Assembly: GCA_027338645.1 (NCBI GenBank)
Contig: DAHWSH010000008.1
Coordinates: 1-23,911, forward strand
From: JAJZIH01 sp021785265
GTDB taxonomy: Bacteria; Pseudomonadota; Gammaproteobacteria; JAKAQQ01
Direction of reading: 5' to 3'
DNA: 23,911 bases
Below, piece by piece: positions 7,931-16,434 of this stretch (position 1 is its first letter; each line of letters starts with the position of its first letter). Position numbers and translations under genes: made by a program. Under the pieces are notes generated by a model. That model did no database searches. It saw only the letters and a list, made by a program, of their open reading frames with translations, and was not told the DNA's origin.

Positions 7931-10033
7931 TCAGGAGTTCTGGTCGAGACCCTTCATGCTGAGCCGGACCCGGCCCTGACGGTCGACCTCGAGCACACGG
8001 ACCTTGATCAGGTCCCCTTCCCGGAGGCGATCTCCCACCTTCTCCACCCGCTCTTCCGAAATCTGGGAGATGTGGACGAGGCCATCGCGGCCAGGCAGGA
8101 TGGTGACGAAGGCGCCGAAGTCCATCAGCTTCACGACCTTGCCCTCATAGATCTTGCCGACCTCGACATCCGCCGTAATGTCCTCGATCCGGTGCTTGGC
8201 CGCCTCCGCCGAGGCGAGGTTGACCGAGGCGATGCGGATGAAGCCGTCGTCCTCGATATCGATCGTCGCACCCGTTTCCTCGGTGATGGCCCGGACCACG
8301 GCACCGCCACGGCCGATGACCTCACGGATTTTTTCGGGGTTGATCTTCATGGTGAGGTAGCGCGGTGCCCATTCCGACATCTCCGCCCGGGGTGCGGACA
8401 AGACTCCGTTCATGACCTCGAGGATGTGCAGGCGCCCTTCCCGGGCTTGTTCCAGGGCCGCCTGCATGATGGTCCGGTTGATCCCCTCAATCTTGATGTC
8501 CATCTGGAGTGCGGTCACGCCCTGCCCGGTCCCGGCCACCTTGAAATCCATGTCGCCGAGATGATCCTCGTCACCGAGAATGTCGGTCAGGACGGCAAAG
8601 CGGTCCTCGCTCTTGATGAGTCCCATCGCAACCCCCGCGACCGGGGCCCGGATGGGAACCCCCGCGTCCATGAGGGCGAGGCTGGTACCACAGACCGTCG
8701 CCATGGAACTCGAACCATTGGATTCGGTGATCTCCGAAACCACGCGCAGGACATAGGGGTACTCGGTCATGTCCGGCATGACCGCCAGCAGGGCCCGCTT
8801 GGCCAGCCGGCCATGCCCGATCTCGCGGCGCTTGGGCGAACTCAAAAAGCCGGTTTCGCCGACCGCGTAGGGCGGAAAGTTGTAGTGCAACATGAACGGT
8901 TCGCGCCGTTCACCCTCGAGTCCGTCGATGATCTGGGCATCCTTGGTCGTGCCGAGGGTGGCCACGACGATGGCCTGGGTCTCGCCCCGGGTAAACAGGG
9001 CCGAGCCGTGGGTCCGGGGCAGAAACCCGGTGCTGATCTGGATGGGACGGACCTGACGGGTCGTCCGGCCATCGATGCGGGGCTGTCCCGCGATGATCCG
9101 ACCGCGGACAATTTCACGCTCGATGTCCTTGAAAATCTTCTTCGCAGCATCGACTCCCACGGGGATCCCCGCGCCGGACTCCCCCGGGCTTCCGGCGAGG
9201 CCGGCGAGCAGTTGGCTCTCGATTTCCGCGAGCCGCTTCTGCCGGGCGCTCTTCTCGGCCAACGAATAGGCCGCCTCGAGCGCGTCCCGGCACTGGGCCC
9301 GGATCCGCTCGACCACAGTGGACTCCGTCGCGACGGGCGCCCAGATCCACGGCGGCCGGCCGGCCTCCCGTTTGAGTTCCCGGATGCTCTCGATGGCAAG
9401 CTGCATCTGCTCGTGACCGAAGAGGACCGAATCCAGCATGACGGACTCGGGGAGTTCCGAGGCTTCGGATTCGACCATGAGGACGCCCCGCTCCGTACCG
9501 GCAACCACCAGGTTCAACTGGGACTGGGCCAGGTCCGTGGCCGTCGGATTGAGCAGGAAACGGCCGTCCCGGTAGCCGACGCGGGCAGCGCCCAGGATGC
9601 CATGAAAGGGGATGCCGGACAGTTCGAGGGCGGCCGAGGCCCCGAGCAGCGCCGGGATGTCCGCATCGATTTCCGGATTCATCGAAATCACCGTGGCGAT
9701 CACCTGGACATCATGGGTGAAGCCCTTCGGGAAAAGGGGACGGATCGGCCGGTCGATGAGGCGCGAGGTCAAGGTCTCCTTCTCGGTCGGGCGTCCCTCC
9801 CGCTTGAAAAATCCACCGGGAATCCGGCCCGCGGCGTAGGTTCGTTCCAGGTAATTCACGGTCAGCGGGAGAAAATCCTGGCCCACCGCGGCCTCCCGTC
9901 GGGCCACCACCGTGGTGAGCACACAGGTATCGCCCATGGTCACGAGAACGGCGCCATCGGCCTGCCGGGCAATGGCCCCGGTTTCGATCGTGACTGTATG
10001 GGGTCCGTAGGCAAAAGACTTTTTCACCGTCAT
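7931..10033 (-). CDS. pnp: Polyribonucleotide nucleotidyltransferase (PNPase)
   Basis: PNPase degrades RNA 3'-to-5' by phosphorolysis and can add 3' tails. The protein has 700 residues. Two RNase PH-like domains flank an all-alpha linker. A KH domain (EKIREVIGRGGAVVRAI, GxxG = GRGG) and an S1 domain (GKIYEGKVVKLMDFGAFV) lie at the C-terminus. It ends shortly after S1 and lacks a long tail. The ATG at 10033 (MTVKKSFAYG) was chosen because it matches family N-termini and has a GAGG upstream. A longer in-frame start at 10129 would overlap rpsO and adds unconserved residues. It follows rpsO by 61 bp, the usual rpsO-pnp pairing. I see no obvious long RNase III-type hairpin in the spacer. Confidence 0.96.
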   Translation of the reverse strand: MTVKKSFAYGPHTVTIETGAIARQADGAVLVTMGDTCVLTTVVARREAAVGQDFLPLTVNYLERTYAAGRIPGGFFKREGRPTEKETLTSRLIDRPIRPLFPKGFTHDVQVIATVISMNPEIDADIPALLGASAALELSGIPFHGILGAARVGYRDGRFLLNPTATDLAQSQLNLVVAGTERGVLMVESEASELPESVMLDSVLFGHEQMQLAIESIRELKREAGRPPWIWAPVATESTVVERIRAQCRDALEAAYSLAEKSARQKRLAEIESQLLAGLAGSPGESGAGIPVGVDAAKKIFKDIEREIVRGRIIAGQPRIDGRTTRQVRPIQISTGFLPRTHGSALFTRGETQAIVVATLGTTKDAQIIDGLEGERREPFMLHYNFPPYAVGETGFLSSPKRREIGHGRLAKRALLAVMPDMTEYPYVLRVVSEITESNGSSSMATVCGTSLALMDAGVPIRAPVAGVAMGLIKSEDRFAVLTDILGDEDHLGDMDFKVAGTGQGVTALQMDIKIEGINRTIMQAALEQAREGRLHILEVMNGVLSAPRAEMSEWAPRYLTMKINPEKIREVIGRGGAVVRAITEETGATIDIEDDGFIRIASVNLASAEAAKHRIEDITADVEVGKIYEGKVVKLMDFGAFVTILPGRDGLVHISQISEERVEKVGDRLREGDLIKVRVLEVDRQGRVRLSMKGLDQNS

Positions 10034-10094
10034 GGCCGGTTTAACCTCGCGTGATGGATCGGAAGGGCTGGGGGTCGGGTGACGACAAGGCCGG

Positions 10095-10379
10095 TCAGCG
10101 CCGGAGTCCGAGCTGACTGACCAACGCATCGTAACGCGAGGGATCTTTGCGGGCGAGATAGTCGAGCAGGCTGCGCCGGCGGTTGACCATCATGAGCAGT
10201 CCGCGACGGGAGTGGTGATCCTTCTTGTGCTTTTCGAAATGACCCGTGAGCCCGTTGATCCGTTGCGTCAGAAGCGCCACCTGGACCTCGGGAGAACCGG
10301 TATCCAAGCGTCCTCGCTGGAACGGCTTCATGACCTCGGCTCCGGACGGGTTCGGGTGATCTTCTTGGGACATGGACAT
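10095..10379 (-). CDS. rpsO: 30S ribosomal protein S15
   Basis: S15 is a primary 16S rRNA-binding protein of the 30S platform. The core DTGSPEVQVALLTQRI and HFEKHKKDHHSRRGLL through the terminal LGLRR matches the family closely. The N-terminus before DTGS is a little longer than in E. coli and not conserved. Three in-frame starts lie within 12 bp: TTG at 10385, ATG at 10379 and ATG at 10373. I chose 10379 (94 residues) because it is an ATG with an AAGG about 10 nt upstream. The true start could be either neighbour. It sits between truB and pnp, as in many proteobacteria. Confidence 0.96.
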   Translation of the reverse strand: MSMSQEDHPNPSGAEVMKPFQRGRLDTGSPEVQVALLTQRINGLTGHFEKHKKDHHSRRGLLMMVNRRRSLLDYLARKDPSRYDALVSQLGLRR

Positions 10380-10409
10380 TGACAATCGGCCTTGTAAAAC
10401 CGGTTCATT

Positions 10410-11387
10410 TTACTCCCCCGCCCCCTTTTCGCACAAGGGCCCGGGATCCTCCGCTCCCTCCCGGGAGTCGGCCTTTGGCGCCGTCTCGGAAATCCGGCTG
10501 CCCGTGGGACAGAGCCGCAGCGACCGAAGCCCGTCCGGACCGGAATCGGTTCCGAGCCCCAGAAAGGCCCCCGCCCGGTCATAGAGTCGAAGCGGACCCT
10601 GGGGCAGCGGAGCCGAGAGCCCGACCCGCTGCCCCCGGATGAGACGGTTCACCTCGGCGGGATCCAACTCGAGACGCGGCAGGTAAGAAAGCGCCTCGTC
10701 GACGGGCCGAAGCCGGCTGCCGACCGGCTCCAGATCCTCCCAGCCGACCAGGTCTTCTTCACCGAAGCATCCGACCCGAAGCCGCCTGAGCCCACTCACA
10801 TGGGCGACCGTTCCGAGACTTCCGGCCCAGTCCTCGACCCAGCTCCGGACATAAACCCCGGCTCCACACTCGAGCTCGAAGCAGGCTTTGGGGGGGATCC
10901 ACTCGAGCAGGCTGATCCGGAACACTTCGATGGGCCGGGGCGGCCGCTCGACCTCGATCTTCCGGCGTGCCAGTCGGTAGAGGGGAACCCCGTGCTGCTT
11001 GATGGCCGAAAACATAGGAGGGATCTGCAGGCTTTCCCCGACCCGGCCGGCAAGACCCGATGCCATCTCGGCGAAGCCGAGGTCCGGAACAGGCCCTTGG
11101 GCCATGACATCCCCCTCGCGATCCCCGGTCGCGGTTTTTTGTCCCAGGATTGCCTCGACCCGATAAAGCTTGGGCGAAGCCAGGAAATAGGGCAGAAAGC
11201 GCCTGGCCGTGCCGAAGGCGATGGGAAGGAGGCCCGAGGCCAGAGGATCGAGGGTTCCCAGGTAACCGCCCCGGACCTCGGAGCCCATCTGTTTCCGGAT
11301 CCTTTGGAGGGCCTGGTTTGACGTCCACCCGAGCGGCTTGTCGAACGGGAGAACGCCATCGATCCCACCCGCGGGTCCCGGAGGCAT
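10410..11387 (-). CDS. truB: tRNA pseudouridine-55 synthase TruB
   Basis: TruB makes pseudouridine 55 in the T-loop of tRNAs. The protein has 325 residues. It begins with the typical GVLPFDKPLGWTSNQAL. The active-site motif is GYLGTLDPLASGLLP with catalytic Asp at about 47. The KYRVEAxLG-like segment (LYRVEAILGQKT), PPMFSAIKQHG and GVYVRSWVEDW follow, and a PUA-like domain forms the C-terminus. The motif normally reads GHTG-LDP; here the His (H43 in E. coli) is Tyr. The ATG at 11387 was chosen because homology starts there; an in-frame extension upstream overlaps rbfA. It follows rbfA by 7 bp, so translation is probably coupled. Confidence 0.95.
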   Translation of the reverse strand: MPPGPAGGIDGVLPFDKPLGWTSNQALQRIRKQMGSEVRGGYLGTLDPLASGLLPIAFGTARRFLPYFLASPKLYRVEAILGQKTATGDREGDVMAQGPVPDLGFAEMASGLAGRVGESLQIPPMFSAIKQHGVPLYRLARRKIEVERPPRPIEVFRISLLEWIPPKACFELECGAGVYVRSWVEDWAGSLGTVAHVSGLRRLRVGCFGEEDLVGWEDLEPVGSRLRPVDEALSYLPRLELDPAEVNRLIRGQRVGLSAPLPQGPLRLYDRAGAFLGLGTDSGPDGLRSLRLCPTGSRISETAPKADSREGAEDPGPLCEKGAGE

Positions 11388-11394
11388 GGGGGGC

Positions 11395-11757
11395 TCAGCC
11401 GTCCGGAGGAGGATCGAGCGTGGCCAGAAGCGTTTCGACCCGCCGCACGGATTCGAGTTCGGTGTCGTATTCAAAGCGGATCTCCGGCACCACTCGGAGC
11501 CTCCCGCCCCGACCGATCTCGTGGCGGATCCGCCCGCGGGCCGCCTCGAGGGCCTCCCGCACTTTTTTGGGGGTCTCGGGATCGGTCTCTGCCAGAACGT
11601 AGTAAAAGCGGGCAAAACCGAGATCCGGGCTCACCTGGACCCGGGTGATGGCGAGCGTGCGGAAACGGTCATCACCGCTGTCACGGGCCAGCCACAGGCC
11701 AACCTGTTTCTGCAGTTCCCGGGCCACCCGCTGGCTTCGGTGGGGGGAGGACTTCAT
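11395..11757 (-). CDS. rbfA: 30S ribosome-binding factor RbfA
   Basis: RbfA assists late 16S rRNA processing and 30S maturation, and is a cold-shock factor in E. coli. The 120-residue protein is of normal size and has a KH-like fold. Family landmarks are RSQRVARELQKQVGLWL at the N-terminus, TRVQVSPDLGFARFYYVL in the middle, and PEIRFEYDTELESVRRVETLL near the end. The ATG at 11757 overlaps the infB stop codon as ATGA (11757-11754), the classic sign of translational coupling. A longer in-frame start exists inside infB but adds unrelated residues. Confidence 0.95.
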   Translation of the reverse strand: MKSSPHRSQRVARELQKQVGLWLARDSGDDRFRTLAITRVQVSPDLGFARFYYVLAETDPETPKKVREALEAARGRIRHEIGRGGRLRVVPEIRFEYDTELESVRRVETLLATLDPPPDG

Positions 11758-14225
11758 AGCGAGCGGTTCACCTCGACCCTTTCGAAGACCTCGATCTGGT
11801 CTCCCGGTTTGATGTCGTTGTAGCCCTGGATGGCCATTCCGCACTCGGTTCCCGACTGGACTTCACTCACGTCATCCTTGAAGCGGCGGAGAGAGGCAAT
11901 CTCCCCCTCAAAAATCACCACCTGGTTCCGCAGTACCCGGGCCGGTCGGTTCTTCAAGATATGCCCCTCGATGACGAGACAGCCTGCCACCTGGCCGAAA
12001 CGGGCCGCCCGGAAAACTTCCCGCACCTGGGCCGTACCCACGATCTGCTCGCGGACCTCCGGCTTGAGCAGGCCGCCCATGCGCTGACGCATGTCCTCGA
12101 GCACCTGGTAGATCACCCCGTAATAATCGATCTCCACCGCCTGTTCCGCCAGTGCCCGTTTCGCCGCGGCATCGGCCCTCACATTGAATGCCACGATGCG
12201 GGCATGGGCGGCGGCGGCGAGATAGACATCCCCCTCGGTAATTCCACCGACGCCGCTGCTCACGATCTCGACCGCGATTTCAGCGGTCGAAAGCTCGGTC
12301 AGGGCGGATCGCAGGGCCTCGAGGGATCCCTGGACATCGGCCTTGAGCAGAACGGGGACGGTCTGGGCCACCGACTGGCCCATCTGGGCAAAGGCCTCCT
12401 CGACGCCGATCGGTCCTTTCTGGCCCTGGAAGCGGACGTTTCGCATCTTGCCGTGCCGGTATTCCGCGAGTTCCCGGGCCGCCTTTTCGTCGGCAACCAC
12501 GGTCGCCCGGTCACCGGCGACCGGCGGGTTCGAGAAACCCAGAACCACGGCCGGGAGGGAGGGGGTGACCTCGGTGATCCGATCGCCCCGTTCATTGAAG
12601 AGAGCCCGGACCCGTCCGTACTCCTTGCCGGCCAAGAGGATTTGGCCCACCGACAGCGTCCCCTGCTGGATCAGGATGGTGGCCGTGGTTCCCCGGCCTG
12701 TCTCGAGGCTCGCTTCGAGGACCACCCCCACGGCCCGACCCGACCGTGGCGCACGGAGCTCGAGCAGCTCGGCCTGCACCAGAACCGCATCCAAAAGCGC
12801 ATCGATGCCTTCCCCGCTTTTCGCGGAAACCGGGACAAAGAGGGTCTCTCCACCCCATTCCTCGGGCAGGACCTCCTGCTGGGCCAGTTCGCTCTTGACC
12901 CGTTCCAGGTCAGACTCGGGTTTGTCGATCTTGTTGATCGCGACCACGATCGGCACCTTGGCGGCCCGTGCGTGCTGGATGGCCTCGAGGGTCTGCGGCT
13001 TGACACCGTCATCCGCCGCGACCACCAGGATCACGAGATCCGTGACCTGGGCGCCACGGGCGCGCATGGCCGTGAAGGCAGCATGGCCGGGCGTGTCCAG
13101 GAACGTAATCGATCCCTTGGGCGTCTCCACATGGTAAGCCCCGATGTGCTGGGTGATTCCGCCCGCCTCGCCGGCCGCCACCCGGGTGCGCCGGATGTAG
13201 TCCAGAAGCGAGGTCTTGCCGTGATCGACGTGCCCCATGATGGTCACGACGGGAGGGCGGGGCTCCGCCTGGTCGCTCTCGCTCTGGATAGCCTGGGAGA
13301 GGGCTTCCTCCAGGGCATCCTCCCGCACCACCTTCGCCCGGTGTCCGAGCTCCTCGATCACGAGAACCGCCGTATCCTGGTCGAGCGGCTGATTGATGGT
13401 CGCAACAACCCCCATGCCGAAAAGGGTCTTGATCAGTTCGGCCGCCTTGACCCCGAGCCGTTGGGCCAACTCGCCGACACTGATCGTCTCGGGAACCGCA
13501 ATTTCCCGGATTTGGGGCTGTGGTGGGGTTCGATCCACCTCGACGACCTTGCTGCGGCTGCGTGACCGGCTGGCCTCGCTACCGGGTTTGAGGCTGAGAC
13601 GACTCCCTGGGGTGGCTGCCGGGACTGCGGCCTTGCCGTGCCCCTTGGCACGCTGGCGCTTGTCCTCCTCTTCCAGTTCCCGTTTAAGCTGGGCTTCCAC
13701 GCGCCGCCGTTCCTCCTCTTGACGGAGGCGCACCTCCTGTTCCTGCCGCTCCCGGGCTTCCCGTTCACGCTGCTCCTTTTCCTGTTCGCGCTGGCGGTGT
13801 TCCTCGTCGAGGCGGGTTTTTTCCTGCATCTGCCGACGCAACTCCTCCTCGTGATGCACTGCGGCCTGGCGCTCCTGTTCAATGGCCTCGAGCGCCCGTC
13901 GCCGGGATTCCTGCTCGAGCAAAACCTCCCGTTTGACGTAGGTATGACGCTGCTTGACCTCGACGTTCACCGTCTTGCTGCGACCTTGGGCTCCCGCAAT
14001 CTTGAGTGCACTGACCGAACGCCGCTTGAGGGTGATGCGGGAGGGTGCGGCATTCTCCCCCGCCTCGTGGTGGCGCAGGAAATTGAGCAGCGTCATTTTC
14101 TGCTCATCGGTCACCGGGGCCTCCGGACCGGCAAACTCGATACCGGCCTCGTGGAACTGCACGATGAGCCGGTCGACCGGCGTTCTCACAGATTCAGCGA
14201 ATTCCCGTACCGTCTGGTCGGCCAT
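11754..14225 (-). CDS. infB: Translation initiation factor IF-2
   Basis: IF-2 is the GTPase that brings fMet-tRNA to the 30S subunit and promotes subunit joining. The protein has 823 residues. An N-terminal IF2_N module (1-50) is followed by a long Glu/Arg/Gln-rich charged helix (about 100-195). A basic Ser/Arg linker and a second IF2_N-like module (about 240-290) come next. The G domain has G1 GHVDHGKT at 331-338, G3 DTPG at 377-380, G4 NKID at 431-434 and G5 SAKSG. Domains II-IV complete the protein, ending in KPGDQIEVFE. The start at 14225 has a GGGGAGG Shine-Dalgarno that overlaps the end of nusA, and the gap from nusA is only 3 bp. Confidence 0.97.
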   Translation of the reverse strand: MADQTVREFAESVRTPVDRLIVQFHEAGIEFAGPEAPVTDEQKMTLLNFLRHHEAGENAAPSRITLKRRSVSALKIAGAQGRSKTVNVEVKQRHTYVKREVLLEQESRRRALEAIEQERQAAVHHEEELRRQMQEKTRLDEEHRQREQEKEQREREARERQEQEVRLRQEEERRRVEAQLKRELEEEDKRQRAKGHGKAAVPAATPGSRLSLKPGSEASRSRSRSKVVEVDRTPPQPQIREIAVPETISVGELAQRLGVKAAELIKTLFGMGVVATINQPLDQDTAVLVIEELGHRAKVVREDALEEALSQAIQSESDQAEPRPPVVTIMGHVDHGKTSLLDYIRRTRVAAGEAGGITQHIGAYHVETPKGSITFLDTPGHAAFTAMRARGAQVTDLVILVVAADDGVKPQTLEAIQHARAAKVPIVVAINKIDKPESDLERVKSELAQQEVLPEEWGGETLFVPVSAKSGEGIDALLDAVLVQAELLELRAPRSGRAVGVVLEASLETGRGTTATILIQQGTLSVGQILLAGKEYGRVRALFNERGDRITEVTPSLPAVVLGFSNPPVAGDRATVVADEKAARELAEYRHGKMRNVRFQGQKGPIGVEEAFAQMGQSVAQTVPVLLKADVQGSLEALRSALTELSTAEIAVEIVSSGVGGITEGDVYLAAAAHARIVAFNVRADAAAKRALAEQAVEIDYYGVIYQVLEDMRQRMGGLLKPEVREQIVGTAQVREVFRAARFGQVAGCLVIEGHILKNRPARVLRNQVVIFEGEIASLRRFKDDVSEVQSGTECGMAIQGYNDIKPGDQIEVFERVEVNRSL

Positions 14226-14228
14226 GGC

Positions 14229-15791
14229 TCATGCCTCCCCAGGTTCTGCGGCATCCGTCCCGAACCAGTGGGACCGCGCCGCCATGATGATGCGTCCGGC
14301 CCCTTCCCGATCCAGCCCCTCGAGATCCTCGAGGTCGTCGACGGCCAGCTCGGCCAAAGCCTCCCGGTTCATGATACCGCGCTGGATCAACCGTCCCGCG
14401 AGCATCGCGTCCATCCCGGGAATCGAGAGCAGGTCCGAGGCCTCGACTGCGGTTTCCCGCTTCTCCTCACTGGCGATGGCCTGGGTCAAAAGCAGGTCGC
14501 GGGCCCGGCCCCGAAGCTGCTCGACCAGTTCCTCATCGAACTCCGGAATCGAAAGCAACTCCCCGGTCGGCACGTAGGCGACTTCTTCCACCGAAGAGAA
14601 CCCGGCCTGGGCCAGAAGGCTCGCGATCTCGTCGTCGATATTGAGCTGTTCGACAAACAGGTGCCGGGCGGCATCCAGTTCCGACTGCTTTTTCTCAAGC
14701 GCCTGTGTCTCGGTCAGGATATTGAGCGACCAGCCCGTGAGCTGGCTCGCCAACCGGACGTTCTGCCCACCCCGGCCGATGGCCTGGGACAGCCGGTTCT
14801 CATCCACGGCGATGTCCATACTGTGGGAATCCTCGTCCAAGGTGATCGAGCGCACCTCGGCGGGTGACATGGCGTTGATCACAAACTGGGCCGGAGAATC
14901 ATCCCACTGGACGATATCGATCCGTTCTCCCGAGAGTTCATTGGAGACCGCCTGGACCCGGGCCCCGCGCATACCGACACAGGCCCCCACGGCATCGACC
15001 CGGCTGTCCCGGCTCAGGACCGCGATCTTGGCGCGCTGTCCCGGATCGCGGGCGGCCCCCTTGATCTCGATCAATCCCTGGCCGATCTCCGGCACCTCGA
15101 GCTTGAACAGCTCGATCAGAAGCTCGGGCGCGATGCGACTCACCAGAAGGAGCGGCCCCCGAGTGTCGGTATTGAGCGCCCGCAGATAGCCGCGCAGGCG
15201 ATCGCCTGGCCGAGGCACTTCACGCGGAATCGTTTCGTCGCGGAGGATCACGGCCTCCGCCCCGGAGGAAAGTTCGACGTAAATGTTGCCCCGCTCAATC
15301 CGCTTGACGGTTCCGGAGACGAGCTGCCCAACCCGGTCCCGGTAGGCTTCGATCACCTGGATTCTTTCCGCTTCACGCACCTTCTGCACGATCACCTGCT
15401 TGGCGACCTGCGCGGCGATGCGGCCGAAGGGAATGGAAGACAGGGGTTCTTCGATGAACCCGCCGATCTCGATTTCCGGGGCGCGTTCGCGGGCCTGGGC
15501 GAGGCGGATCTGACGCTCCGGGTCGAAGGGTTCTTCCTCCTCTTCCTCTTCTTCTTTCTCTTTCTCCTCCGACTCCTCCACGACCGGATCGTCGCCCACG
15601 ACCTGCCAGCGCCTGAAGGTCTCGTAGTCCCCACTCGTCCGGTTGATGGCCACGCGGGCGTCGATACGATCCCCATGGCGCTTGCGCGTGGCGGATGCCA
15701 AGGCCGCTTCCAGTGCCTCGAAGATGGTTCCCGGATCGACCCCCCGCTCGCTGGCGACGGAATCGACAACCGTCAAAATCTCTTTCCCCAT
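14229..15791 (-). CDS. nusA: Transcription termination/antitermination protein NusA
   Basis: NusA binds RNA polymerase and modulates pausing, termination and antitermination. The protein has 520 residues. The N-terminal domain (1-140) starts MGKEILTVVDSVASERG and contains FRRWQVV and KQVIVQKVREAER. S1 follows at about 155-220, then KH1 (GMRGARVQAV, 273-282) and KH2 (AIGRGGQNVRLASQL, 337-351). Two C-terminal acidic-repeat domains lie at about 385-440 and 455-508, as in E. coli. Residues 72-87 form an unusual insert with 13 Glu of 16. The ATG at 15791 has a GGAGGTGAGG Shine-Dalgarno, and the longer in-frame extension overlaps rimP. It is the second gene of the operon. Confidence 0.97.
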   Translation of the reverse strand: MGKEILTVVDSVASERGVDPGTIFEALEAALASATRKRHGDRIDARVAINRTSGDYETFRRWQVVGDDPVVEESEEKEKEEEEEEEEPFDPERQIRLAQARERAPEIEIGGFIEEPLSSIPFGRIAAQVAKQVIVQKVREAERIQVIEAYRDRVGQLVSGTVKRIERGNIYVELSSGAEAVILRDETIPREVPRPGDRLRGYLRALNTDTRGPLLLVSRIAPELLIELFKLEVPEIGQGLIEIKGAARDPGQRAKIAVLSRDSRVDAVGACVGMRGARVQAVSNELSGERIDIVQWDDSPAQFVINAMSPAEVRSITLDEDSHSMDIAVDENRLSQAIGRGGQNVRLASQLTGWSLNILTETQALEKKQSELDAARHLFVEQLNIDDEIASLLAQAGFSSVEEVAYVPTGELLSIPEFDEELVEQLRGRARDLLLTQAIASEEKRETAVEASDLLSIPGMDAMLAGRLIQRGIMNREALAELAVDDLEDLEGLDREGAGRIIMAARSHWFGTDAAEPGEA

Positions 15792-15810
15792 GATGAACCT
15801 CACCTCCCCG

Positions 15811-16278
15811 TTATTTGGGTACCAAACGCGCCTTGCCGATGCTCTTCCAGGGCACCCGAAACAAGACCTCCTCCGCCTCGATCTCGATGCCCTCCTCACC
15901 CACAGCCACGAGGCGTCCCCTAAGGCGGGCGCGCCCTTCCCACAGGCCATCAAACCGCAACCGGACCTTCTGTCCCAGAACCCGATCGAAATCCTCCCGT
16001 CTCCGGAGTGGCCGGTCCGGGCCGGGGGAGGAGACTTCGAGGCGGTAGGCATGCCGGATGGGATCCGCGACATCCAAAAGCCCGGTCACCGCACGGCTTA
16101 CCGCCTCACAGTCATTAAGCCCGACCGTGGAGGATCCCTCCCCGGGCCGGTCGATATAGAGCCGGACGACCCCCCCTTGGCGGGTCAGCCCGAGCTCGAT
16201 TTCGAGGAGGTCATACCCCAGGGCCCGGACTTCCGGCTCGATCAGCCGGAGCAAGCTCTCATATTGGGCCTGAGCCAT
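15811..16278 (-). CDS. rimP: Ribosome maturation factor RimP
   Basis: RimP is needed for 30S subunit assembly. The 155-residue protein matches the family's size. The N-terminal alpha/beta domain contains LIEPEVRALGYDLLEIEL, LYIDRP and the motif DCEAVSRAV. The segment YRLEVSSPGPDRPLRR is the family hallmark, and an SH3-like C-terminal domain follows (LGQKVRLRF, with VPWKSIGKARLVP at the end). The ATG at 16278 was chosen because homology begins at MAQAQYESLLRLI and an AGGGGGA Shine-Dalgarno precedes it. A longer in-frame start would run through the upstream terminator hairpin. The nusA gene follows 19 bp later. Confidence 0.95.
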   Translation of the reverse strand: MAQAQYESLLRLIEPEVRALGYDLLEIELGLTRQGGVVRLYIDRPGEGSSTVGLNDCEAVSRAVTGLLDVADPIRHAYRLEVSSPGPDRPLRRREDFDRVLGQKVRLRFDGLWEGRARLRGRLVAVGEEGIEIEAEEVLFRVPWKSIGKARLVPK

Positions 16279-16293
16279 GCCATTCCCCCTGTC

Positions 16294-16324
16294 CACAAAA
16301 ACAAAAGGGGCCAAAGCCCCTTGT
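16294..16324 (-). terminator. Intrinsic terminator in the rimP leader
   Basis: On the minus strand a 7-bp stem AAGGGGC (loop TTTG) GCCCCTT is followed by TTTTGTTTTTG, a typical intrinsic terminator. It lies about 105 bp after nadB and only about 16 bp before the rimP start. It can stop nadA-nadB transcripts. It also lies downstream of the candidate rimP promoter, so it could attenuate the rimP operon. Confidence 0.75.
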
Positions 16325-16360
16325 CTCAAGATCGCGATGGGTTCCTTCCAGCTTTGGGAC

Positions 16361-16378
16361 GCACCCCACTCGGGGTGC
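16361..16378 (-). promoter_or_regulatory. Leader hairpin upstream of the rimP terminator
   Basis: A perfect 7-bp stem GCACCCC / GGGGTGC closes a 4-nt loop. The flanks GGAC and GTCC can add an outer stem across a bulge. It lies between the candidate promoter and the terminator, so it could be part of an attenuation switch. I see no coding peptide or known riboswitch in this leader. Confidence 0.45.
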
Positions 16379-16404
16379 CAAACGGGCGTCCTGCTCAAGC
16401 GGTC

Positions 16405-16434
16405 ATTTTAAACCCAAAAGAGGCCACAGTTCAA
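16405..16434 (-). promoter_or_regulatory. Candidate promoter for rimP-nusA-infB operon
   Basis: On the minus strand TTGAAC (16434-16429, 4 of 6 with TTGACA) is followed after 18 bp by TAAAAT (16410-16405, 5 of 6 with TATAAT). It overlaps the nadB stop region. Transcription would start near 16398 and give a leader of about 120 nt that includes both hairpins. Confidence 0.5.

Noticed and set aside
7772..10054. 760-codon open frame on the plus strand
   Set aside because: It is fully antisense to pnp. Its length follows from the high GC content and codon bias of pnp, and the peptide has no recognisable domains.
10034..10129. Upstream extension of pnp to 10129
   Set aside because: It overlaps rpsO and adds 32 residues without family similarity. 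The homology starts at MTVKKSF.
16305..16430. Possible tRNA upstream of rimP, as for metY in E. coli
   Set aside because: No cloverleaf or CCA-proximal acceptor stem could be built. Only a simple hairpin and a terminator are present.
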